In this document: positions 54,380 to 64,000 of the stretch, piece after piece | Layout: each line of letters begins with the position of its first letter | Position numbering within the stretch: position 1 is the stretch's first letter | The notes under the pieces: generated by a model | The model's input: only the letters and a program-made list of their open reading frames with translations | Told to the model about the DNA's origin: nothing | The model's database searches: none | Source of the DNA: Plantago ovata | Taxonomy: Eukaryota > Streptophyta > Magnoliopsida > Lamiales > Plantaginaceae | Direction: 5' to 3' | Assembly: GCA_028274465.1 (NCBI GenBank) | Contig: CM051456.1 | Coordinates: 79,532,753 to 79,596,752, forward strand | Length of the DNA stretch: 64,000 nucleotides | Made by a program: the position numbers and the translations under genes

Positions 54380-57300
54380 ACGGAGACAAACGATGCAATC
54401 TGGCACTTTGATAGTGGTTGTGGAAAGCACATGACGGGCAACAAGAATAACCTTATAAACTATAGACGGTGGTCTAAAGGTCCAACAATAAGGTTTGCTG
54501 GTGGAGGCTCCGGATCTACAAAAGGCTATGGTGATGTGAAGTTGGGATGCATAACCATTTCTGGAGTTCTTTATGTCAAAAATCTTAAGTTTAACCTTTT
54601 CAGCATGAGTCAATTTGCTGACAAAGGATACTTCATCGAAATTAAAAGTGATGAATGTAAACTTGTAGATTTTGAGACTAAAAAGGTTATAATGATTGCA
54701 AGAAGATCAGGAGGCTTGTACACCGTTGATTGGTCTTCAGCAAACGTTGAAAAATGCCTTGTCTCAGATCATGATTGCCTTGCTGAAAAAGCATGGTTAT
54801 GGCATAAACGAACAAGTCATCTAAACTTCAAGACGCTGAATAAGCTGTCTAAAAAGGCACTTGTAGTTGGATTACCTAGGGTTACTTTTAAGAAGGATGG
54901 TGTTTGCAATGCATGTCAGCAAGGAAAGCAAACCAAATCTTCTTTCAAGAACAAGGCAGTACCGTCAACTACAAAACCTTTACAACTCTTACACATGGAC
55001 TTGTTTGAATCTTCTTCAACAAGCTATGCTGGTAAGAAGTATGGTCTAGTCGTGGTAGATGACTATTCAAGATTCACTTGGGTAGTATTCATCAAGCACA
55101 AATCTGAAACCAAGACTGAAATACCTAACTTGCTGAATAAGCTTGAAGTCATGAAAAATGACAAGGTAAAGTCATAAGGACAGACCATGGTACTGAGTTT
55201 GTAAACCAGTACATAACTGAATATTGTACCTCCAAAGGTATTCAACATCAGTTATCCTCAGTAAGGACACCACAGCAAAATGGTGTTGCTGAACGGAAGA
55301 ATCGTACCCTGAAAGAAGCCGCAAGAACAATGCTTGCTGACACTGAGATAAGTGAGGCTTACTGGGTTGAAGCGATTAATACCGCCTGCTATACTCAGAA
55401 TAGATGTTTGATTACTAAGGAATACAACAAAACTCCTTATGAATTGTTTGTTGGAAGACCTCCTAACATCACTCATCTAAGAGTATTTGGTTGCAAGTGT
55501 TTCGTTCTTAACAATGGTAGAGAATACCTAAGAACATTTCAACCAAAGGCAGACGAAGCGATATTTCTTGGCTACTCCTTGCATAGTAAAGCTTACAGAG
55601 TTTACAACAAAAAGGCACAAAAGATTGAAGAATCTGTGCATGTTGTATTCTACGAAAAGTCACAAGGTGTGCCTGCTGAAGAAGAAATATCAGAATGTAT
55701 GAAAAAGCTAATCATACATGAGCAAAGAACTGAATCTGATGCTAGGCAAATCAAGTCAATTGAACTAAATGATGATTCTGACAATGATTCTCCTCCCCCG
55801 AGTCATGACAAGATAAATATAGTTCACGACAAAGAATTTCCAGCAAAAGATGCGGTTGCTCCGGAAGTTGCTGAAATTACGCAATCTCCAGTGCCTGCTG
55901 ATGAAATACCTCAACCCAGCAATGCTGAACAAGCAGTTGCTGACGAACAAATCTCAGCAGAGACACAAATTCCCAGTAGTACTGAACAAGTACATACTGA
56001 AGAGTCACATGCTGATGAGCAAACATATCCTGATCCAACAAACAGGAAACCTGTTAATAAATGGATTAGAGATCATCCCTCTACGGATATGATTGGCGAT
56101 ATTAATAAACGCCAAGTGACTAGATCCAAAGCTACTCAAGGACTTGCTGAAGAAGCAACTGTCGTAGAAGTAGAATCTTTATTCTCTTGCTTTGTTTCAG
56201 AAATTGAACCTAAAACCATAGAAGAAGCTTTGAAGCATTCTGAATGGATAAAGGCAATGCAAGAAGAATTGGATCAATTTGAAAGAAACAAAGTCTGGAA
56301 ACTTGTGCCACTTGCTGAAAATAAGAAAGCTATTGGTACAAAGTGGGTGTTCAGAAACAAGCTGAGCGAGTCTGGTGAAGTAACAAGAAACAAAGCACGC
56401 TTAGTTGCTCAAGGTTACTGTCAGACTGAAGGATTGGACTATGATGAGTCTTACGCTCCAGTTGCAAGATTGGATGCAATTAGGCTTTTCTTGGCCTTTG
56501 CTGCTCACAATGACTTCATTGTTTACCAAATGGATGTTAAGAGTGCATTCTTAAATGGTGAACTTGCTGAAGAAGTCTACCTAGAACAACCCCCTGGCTT
56601 TGAACTTCCCTCAGAAACCAAGATGGTATATAAGCTTCAGAAAGCTGTATATGGTCTAAAGCAAGCACCAAGAGCATGGTATGATACCTTAGCTAAGTTC
56701 TTGCTGGAAAATGGTTTCAAGAAAGGTGAAGTTGACAAAACTCTTTTTACCATGAACCATGATGGTAAATTAATCTTAGTTCAAATTTATGTGGATGACA
56801 TAATTTTTGGATCTAAGGACAAGCAACTTTGTGATGATTTTGCCAAACTCATGACAAATAAGTTTGAAATGAGTATGATGGGAAAATTGAATTATTTCCT
56901 AGGGTTGCAAGTCAAGCAACTCAAAGATGGAATATTCATAAATCAAGCAAAGTATGCGAAAGAAATGCTCATAAAGTTTAGGATCAAAGAGGATGAGAAA
57001 CCTGAAAAGATCCCTATGAGTGTTGGTACCAAATTGGGCTATACTAAAGAGGACAAAAGTGTTGAAGAACACAAGTATAGGAAGCTCATTGGTTCCTTGT
57101 TGTATCTAACAGCAAGTAGACCTGACATTCAGTATGCTGTTTGTGTGTGTGCAAGATTCCAATCGGATCCAAGAGAATCACACTACAAAAAGTCAATTAA
57201 AATACTGAAATATGTTAAAGGTACAGTCAATGTTGGATTATGGTATCCAAAGGATTCTGGACTTGAATTGGTTGGCTATTCTGATGCTGATCATGGTGGA

Positions 57301-57738
57301 TCAACTCTTGATAGAAAAAGTACCTCTGGAACTTGTCAGTTTTTGGGTACTAGATTAATATCATGGTTCAGCAAGAAGCAAACGTGTGTCGCCAATTCAT
57401 CTACTGAATCTGAATACATTGCAGTTGGTTGTTGCACAACTCAAATCCTATGGATTCAGCAACAATTAAGAGATTATGGTATTTCTGCAAAGAAAACACC
57501 AATCTTCTGTGATAATACAAGTGCTATTGCAATTACGCAAAATCCTAAGTTTCACTCTAGGACCAAGCACATTGATATTAGACATCATTTCATTAGAGAT
57601 CATGTGGAAAAAGGTGATATTGAGGTTGTGAAAGTAGGTACTGAAGATCAGCTTGCTGACATCTTTACCAAGCCCCTACCGGATAATAGGTTCGCAATGC
57701 TAAGGTATAACCTTGGATTGATTGAACTACCTCAATAA
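54380..57738 (+). pseudogene. pol: pol region of E, second copy
   Basis: It repeats 46858-50202. From within the integrase to the RNase H end (55330-57738) the reading is open for about 800 residues, the best preserved pol stretch in the window. It covers the integrase C-terminal part, RT ([29 protein letters not shown]) and RNase H ([49 protein letters not shown]). It is broken at about two places further upstream. Confidence 0.9.
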
Positions 57739-58643
57739 AGGATACACTTGGCAGAATGCTGAAACAGGTATTCAGCAAGCCAAAGTATTCCCGTCCAAAA
57801 GACCAAGTCACTGATTCTTCTAAGAAATGATAAGTCACAACATGAATGCTGAAACAGGCATTCAACAAGTAATTCCTTCAAAACAGGTATTTGTTAGGAA
57901 ACTTGACCATTTGCTGAGACAGGCACTCAGTAAGCGAAAGAGCTTAAGGATTGCTGAGACGGGTACTCAGACAATCAAAAGATACTGAAACAGGTATTCA
58001 AGTATCAAAGGAATTTTCTAAGACGGGAAATCAGAAAAGAGCAAAAGCTCATCTCTCAGATTATACCAAAGGATGTCTCAAATACAAAGAATTTACTGAT
58101 ACGGGAAATCAGAAATGTCTTTTAAACTTAGAAAATATGAGATATCTAAGTAAGGGGGAACTTTCAGCAAGTATCCAGATTGTTAATTCAAACTCGCTGA
58201 AAGATTCTTGTCTATTTCAGCAAGGAATCTATCCCTTATTACTCGGTATAATCAATTTGTGACGTTAAGCTGGCACAGATAAACTCGCAATAAATCATGA
58301 CATGAAATTCAATCGTGGCCATTGATTAAAAGGAGTTATAAATCTAACGGCTAACAAAACAAAGAGAGAGAGTGCTCTGACGGTTTTAGTTAGTGGGCCA
58401 CTACGCATTCAATGCAAAGGCTCCACTATCTCCAGTGTTTCTCTGTTTTTACCCTTGCTGAGAGCTCAAATCGATTGAGTTTCTCACACACCAGAGACAC
58501 TATATAAAGAAGGAGTTAGAGAAATGACAAAATTCTTTAACTCACATTTCCTTTCTCTGCAATTTCTAGCCTGAAACTACTGTACCTCCGGTCAAAAAGC
58601 AAACTATCTCTTTTCGTACAAGCTTTCTTGCTCTATATAAGAA
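57739..58643 (+). other. pol to post-pol spacer of E, second copy
   Basis: It matches 50203-51099. The GCTGAAAC...TTCAGC dyad array covers about 57756-58125. The TATA box is at 58501-58508. Confidence 0.8.
58501..58508 (+). promoter_or_regulatory. TATA box before the post-pol region of E, second copy
   Basis: ACACTATATAAAGAAGG, 143 bases before the ATG at 58644. The stretch to the ATG is a leader with no ATG in a favourable context. Confidence 0.55.
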
Positions 58644-61600
58644 ATGGCTCCCAAGAGACAGTTATCAAAGTCCTCAAAATCGTCAAAGGTAGATAGTGCT
58701 GAAACACGTACTACTCCGGTGACTGCTCCGGTGACTACTCTGGCCCCAGACACAACGAAAGTTGTGTTGAAAAACGACCGAATCACTGTAAAACCTATGC
58801 CTCCGTCATATCTTGACACTGAAAGTGTGAGATGTTGATGCAATGGGGAGGGTTTGCAAAAGAAAAGTACATTAGGTACTTTTATGAACAAGAACTTGAT
58901 GACCAAAATGAAGAGGCGCTTGAGTTCATCAAGCAGCAAGGCCTCATGAATTTTATCTCTGCTCGCACTAAGCAAGTGAGCATGATTGATACTATGGAAT
59001 TCTACAACAATGCAGAAATCCAGTCCCTTACTGATAGTAAAGGAGTCATTGAAAAAGTGATCTTTACTACAGTTCAGAACACGCAAATCGTTCTGAAATG
59101 GACTGATTTAGCGGAGATTTTTCAGATTCCAACCACTGGAACTGAAGATGACGTCACTGCTTCTGACGAAGAAATTGAAGCTTTCTACAGTGACGTCAGA
59201 AATGCAAAGATGAAGAAAGGCGAGATAGCTCCCGTGACTTGGACAAAGCACGTTAAGAGAAAGCATCTCTGCCATTCACTTGGTCTAGTAGCTCTGCTAC
59301 TCATTAAAGTTCTTGACTCCCAAGTTGGAGGAATTGACCAAGTAGGCCGGAGAAGATGGCCATTGCTGATGCATATCTATGAAAATAACTCGGAACTTAA
59401 CTGGGCTAAGTACATTTTCAACAGGCTTGTTGATTGTGTTACTAAGTTTAAGGTAAAGGTAGAAGACAACAAGGTCTCACCTTCCTTTTGAGTTATGTAT
59501 GGAATCAAGATATGCTATATCCTTGAACATTTCAGGATTCAGCTAAGAACCCATTGCCAATCAAGAAATCTGTGTGCAATGTGGGAAGATCTTTCTACAA
59601 GCAGAATATACCTAAGATTGCTGGAAAGAAATCCAAGAAGACAACAACTGCAAATGTTGTCAGCACAAGCCAGCAAGAAAGGTATACAACAGCTGCAGAT
59701 GTTACCACTCAGCAACTTAGAGATGAAACTGCTGTAGATGGTGGTAACACAAATGAAACTGCTGTAGAAACACCTGTTGCTGAAAAGGCAACAATAGATG
59801 ACTCTGGGAAACTTGAAAAATCTAAAAAGAAAAGAGGAAAGTTGATGATGACACTCAGACTGCAGCGTCATCAGCAAATCCCGTACCTAAGAGGAAACGG
59901 ACAAGTAACAAAAGAAAGAAGACATTGGCTTCTCAGTCAGTCCCGAATGTCCAAGACTCCTCAGTCAATTCCCAGACAAATGCTGAAACGCATTTGCCAG
60001 TAGATGTTGCTGAAATAATCACTGAAACATATATCAGCAATCTTGAAGTGTTTGCGGAAGCCTTCAACAATCAACTTAACGTTGACAACTCTACTGAAAA
60101 TAGACCACAAGGCAGTGGAAATGAAATTCCTGCCGAAGTCCCAGATATCTACATTGTAGATAATCTAGATGATCAAACCATGGAACCAGTAAGCGACATT
60201 GCTGCTGATCTGCAAAGAGCGGCACTTGCTGATGCTGCTGAACAGATGGTTGCTGAACAAGCAACTCATCAAGCTGCTGAAACCCAGCTTGCTGATGGAC
60301 CAGTTGCTGAGATAGCAATGGTTCCTGTTCCTGAAGTTGCTGAAACTCAAGAAGCATTATTCAAAGACGCATCTCTTGATGCTGAGAATACTGGCCCAAG
60401 TTCACCCAAGACCTCAATTGACAAAGTCCAGCTTGTACTGGAAGATTTAAGCAAACAAATGGATTTGGAGATTGAAGAATAATCCAACAAGTCAATTGCT
60501 CTCTTCATGACAAGCAGTGAGCTTAAAGGTCAAAATGTTTCTGCTCAACTTGTTAATTCAGAGACAAGGGAGATTGCTGAAACTGCACAGCTTTCTCAGT
60601 TAGAGCAAAATCAGAAGTCTGCTGAAGAAACAGTCCAAGAAGCTGAAGAAACTGTTAATGCTGAAAGGACTGAGCCACAACCTGTCCTTCCTCAGCAGGT
60701 AGTTAATTCAACCATCAGTAAAACTTCAAATTCTAAAAATTGTTCTTTTGCTAAAATTATTCTTTCTCTACAGACTTCTCAAGATACAAGTCAGAAGGTT
60801 GTTGAAGCCTCTGCACCAGAACCAACACTCCCTACTCAGCAGGTAGTTAATAATTTTGGTATAAAAACAAAGTTGACAGCTTAGTACTTGTGTCTAATTT
60901 TAATTTATTTCAGGATGAACAAATGGAGGATGCTAATCAAGCTCCTCATGGAATGGAAATTGTACTACATGAGCTTGCTGACTCTCAGCAGGTAAATCAT
61001 GTTTCAGACTTAAACTCTAAAACAATTCTCCAACCCAATCCTGATCTAAATAAAATTCTTTTTCAGGCTCAAAAGGAGACCACTGATGTGGTACTCATCA
61101 CTGAAGATCAGCAAGTTAGTTCTGAAGAACTTAGCTCAAGAGGACAACTTTGTCAAGAGTTGCTAAGTCCGTCAGCAACTGGCAAAGATATAGGAGAATG
61201 GACTTCTCAGATCTTCACCTTCATCTCTCAAATGAGAAAAAGAGATCTTCACTGTTAAAGCTCGAAACATTTGTCCACTCCATCCTTCCTGAAGAAATGA
61301 CATATTCTCAGCAAATGAGCTCAAATCTGATTGCTCAAATCAGAGAGAATATGAAGGCCAAATTTAAGAGTGCCTCTCCAGCTGAACAAGCTGTGATGCT
61401 CAAAGGTCTTTTTGTTCCTGTGGTGGCTGATCCCCACAAATTAACTGAGGAAGAGGAAGTGACAAGTGTTGCTTTGTACAAGCATGTTGAGCTAGTCATT
61501 CTGACAGATGATGAAGAAGAAGAAGAAGATGAGAACATTCCCACTGATCCCAGTGATGATGAAGGGAAAGATTCCAAGGACAAGAAAGACGATGATGATG

Positions 61601-63878
61601 ACAATCAAGGTCCAAGTCCTGATGCTGGAGGACTAAAGTTGACAGTTGCTGAAAATGTTCAACATGAAAATCAGCAAGCTGAACAACCACAACCTCAGCA
61701 TGAATCTCAACCTCCTCCTGCTGCTGAAAATCAAGCACCTGTACAAGGTGCTGATACTGAAGAGGAATATGCCAGAAAAAGGGCTGCCTTGAAAAATGGC
61801 AAGAGTCCAGTTTCTGATGCCAAGGTTACTGAAGAAAACCTTGAAGATGAGGATGAAGAAGATGAAGATTACCAACGAGCTCTACAAATAGTCTCGTGAT
61901 CCATGCAAGGCATACGCAGGATCTGGAAATTGGTGAATCTTCAAGACCAAAATCTAAGGAAGTTCCATCCCTTCCACTTACTACTAGCGAAACTCCAATT
62001 ATTGCGTCTCAAACGTTGGCTTCAGCAACTAACTACTGGCGAAACTCCAGTAATTGAGCCCCAAACTCAATTGAAACAACTATCTACTTGTGAAACTCCA
62101 GTCGTTGAGTCTGAAGCGTTGCGATCAGCAACCACTCAACAAAAAGAAAGTGAAGCTACTGACAAAGGCTCCAAAGTCGCTCAACTTGATGAATCTGAGG
62201 ATGATGACGACTTATTAAAAAATGATGATGATCAATCCAAGCGAGACCCAAAAGTCGTTCAGATTCCTCCTCCTGATTACATCAATGATTTAGACGATGG
62301 GCTAAGAGCCGAATTGCTGACGCGTGATGATCAGTTTGCTTCTGAGATTAAGGTTCATTCCTTAACACCTCATTTAGTGCCGTTCCCAAGAGTTGAGGAG
62401 TTTACTCCCAGAATTCTAGCACTAAAGCAAGTCCATGATGCCTGCAAAGCTGAAGATGAGGCATTGCTTGCTGAGAGCCCACTTGACATTGGAAAGATAC
62501 TGGCTACAGTGCTGAGACGCACTACAACTTTGACAATAGCTCAAAGAGACATCAGTCTTTATCATAAGAGCTATGAAGAAGATGTAAGTCAGGCGCTCAA
62601 GCTTGCAAAGAATGCTCTTGTCAAGGCTCAGAATATTATGGATGAGAAGGCCGCAACAGAGAAAAGACATGAAGAGAACATGATGAATATTCAAAAAGAG
62701 TTAGCAACAATGAACTCTGACCAACAAGTAATCATCATGAAATATAACAGTCTCAACACTCTTGCTGAAAATTGCAATGAGTTTTATTCTCTGCACATCA
62801 CTCTGATGTTGCAATCCATGTCTAAGGGGGAAAGAAGACAAGAAAAAGCAATCAAACCCCTCCTACTCCTGCTGCTGATGCGCCACTTCCATTAGAACCT
62901 CTTGCTGAAAGAGAGCAAAGTTCTAAAAGACAAGCAGAAACTGAGTTAAATTCAGCAAGTACCAAAAAGAGAAAAACCGCTGCTGAAACTCAAGATTTCT
63001 GTCACAATGAAAGTCATCACAATCTGAATGAAGATGATGAAGAAGATGATGATAATCAAACAATAGCTCAAGCCATAAGAGCTAGACCCTTAACAGCCAT
63101 AACTCCGTCTGGCCACTCAAGGCATTTTTCGTCTGACTCTTCAGCAAGAGATCAAGACAATGCTAAATCAAGAAGAAGAAGGCAAAGACATGAATAGAAA
63201 AGGTTGGCCAGCATTGCTATTGGCTCCGGCATTGAATATACAAAGACCAACAATGATGAAACCACTCAGAATGTGATCAGAAACATTCATGGTTGCTGGA
63301 TCTTAAAGCTGGAAGACTTGCTGGTAAATGAGTTCTTTCCTACAGCCATTTTGAATCAAATGTTCAAATGGATTGAACTCAAGGTCCAAAGAAAGCAAAG
63401 GGAAGAATCCCTCCCAAGAAATATTGTTGGGAGATGGTTGAATCTTGAGGTCTCAGTAAGAAGAACTGCCATTGGTAAGACTTATAGACAAGAACAAGAT
63501 TTGATAAAACCACCTGGCATTGCTTACTATGCTGACCCGGTAACAAAGAAACCTAAGAAGAAACTTGGATTGATTCCTTATGATTACTTCTATCTCACTG
63601 CTAAGGATCAAGAAGAAGATCTTCTCTGGCTAAGAAAGATTCATCCGAGAAGCATTTCAGATACACAGCTTCTCCATGCAAGCAATTGGGGTATGCATTT
63701 GTGGGTAATTCACTACATGGAAATGAATGCTGAAAAGCATCATCATACTGCCTGCAAAAATGCAAGAATTCTTACCCTACAGGTCCGTAGGCTTCTGGAA
63801 AACTACGAGAAGGATTGTGTTGAATTCACTGCACTTGCTGAGAAGAGTGTAAGAGAGATTTTGAGAAAATCCTCTTAA
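58644..63878 (+). pseudogene. Post-pol accessory region of E (complete span)
   Basis: This is the fullest copy of the family's extra gene, spanning 5.2 kb. In order: a basic Ser/Lys head (MAPKRQLSKSSKSSK); a compact domain of about 250 residues (YIRYFYEQELDDQNEEALEF; RRRWPLLMHIYENNSELNWA); a Lys-rich patch; a long Ala/Glu/Gln/Val-rich part; three intron-like segments at 60699-61066; a part with Asp/Glu runs; a second conserved block (LLAESPLDIG, then a coiled coil KLAKNALVKAQNIMDEKAAT); a Lys/Arg patch; and a C-terminal domain of about 200 residues (HGCWILKLEDLLVNEFFPTA; LLHASNWGMHLWVIHYMEMN). The place in the element is that of the envelope-like gene of SIRE1, but I see no signal peptide or membrane helix. 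The function is unknown. It is broken at several places. Confidence 0.72.
60699..61066 (+). other. Three intron-like segments in the post-pol region of E
   Basis: Segments 60699-60773, 60843-60913 and 60992-61066 have lengths 75, 71 and 75. Each follows CTCAGCAG, starts GTAGTTAAT or GTAAATCAT, and ends in a T-rich tract plus CAG. The exonic parts between them are 69 and 78 bases. Element D has all three at the same positions. Confidence 0.62.
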
Positions 63879-64000
63879 AGAGCTTAAGTCCCTGCAATAG
63901 TTTTTGTTAAAGTTTTTGTTTGCTGATTCCTTGTTATCTATGCTTTCTTGTAATCTTCTGAATGATAACTTTCAGCAATGAATTCTTTTTTACTCTTATT
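63879..64000 (+). other. 3' untranslated stretch of element E
   Basis: It corresponds to 979-1222 of D in reverse. It is T-rich, with one more TTTCAGCAA motif; the polypurine tract and LTR lie beyond the edge. Confidence 0.7.

Larger units (their letters stand above)
42649..64000 (+). mobile_element. Element E: plus-strand SIRE/Maximus-like Copia element, 3' end outside the window
   Basis: Parts in order: 5' LTR, primer site, gag, pol, spacer and post-pol region. From the C-terminal part of gag to the middle of the post-pol region everything is present twice: 45230-52669 and 52770-60204, separated by exactly 100 N. The second copy runs on to the end of the post-pol region at 63878. The 3' LTR should begin near 64140. 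E inserted into pol of D, a member of its own family, in opposite orientation (left flank TATAC). It is broken at ten or more places in all, densest next to the N gap. Confidence 0.88.

Overview
The window is plant nuclear DNA, almost certainly from an angiosperm, and it consists entirely of nested LTR retrotransposons. I found no host gene, no true tRNA or rRNA gene and no CRISPR array. Evidence for a plant is the set of families: SIRE/Maximus-like Copia, Tat-clade Gypsy with two RNase H domains, Athila-like Gypsy, a Tekay-like LTR, and a Cassandra TRIM with 5S-rRNA-like LTRs. The species cannot be told from this.

Layout. The host of the nest is a minus-strand Copia element (called D), whose 3' LTR starts at 962 and runs off the left edge and whose pol is interrupted at 42648. 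Other elements sit inside D. (1) 5009-24396 is an Athila-like composite (A) whose two outer LTRs face each other in inverted orientation, yet it is flanked by one perfect 5-bp target duplication. Its left LTR is interrupted by a young Tat-clade Gypsy element (B, 5106-18346) that carries a spliced-looking antisense gene with its own TATA box. (2) 24743-34196 is a patchwork of the 3' two thirds of another Athila-like element (A3), a Cassandra TRIM (31061-31750), about 200 unassigned bases and a Tekay-like LTR (31952-34196). (3) 35350-40817 is a structurally complete, pol-less Athila-like element (C) with a GTACA target duplication. (4) 42649 to the right edge is a plus-strand Copia element (E) of the same family as D. 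E holds a 7.4-kb direct duplication split by a 100-N assembly gap. D therefore probably resumes beyond the right edge.

Order of events: D is oldest. A, A3, C and E landed in it, and B landed in A. B has LTRs about 0.8% apart by eye and is the youngest that can be dated (about 0.3 My at 1.3e-8 substitutions per site per year). C is about 3% apart (roughly 1 My).

Accessory content is the interesting part. The Copia family has a long post-pol reading region (about 5.2 kb in E) with three conserved intron-like segments and a conserved TATA box 143 bases before its ATG. The Athila-like family carries 17-nt palindromic modules with a variable three-base core, a covarying hairpin next to its polypurine tract and an inverted duplication able to form a hairpin with arms of about 2.2 kb. 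All retroelements are treated as fossils, and coding parts are given as regions rather than as intact proteins.
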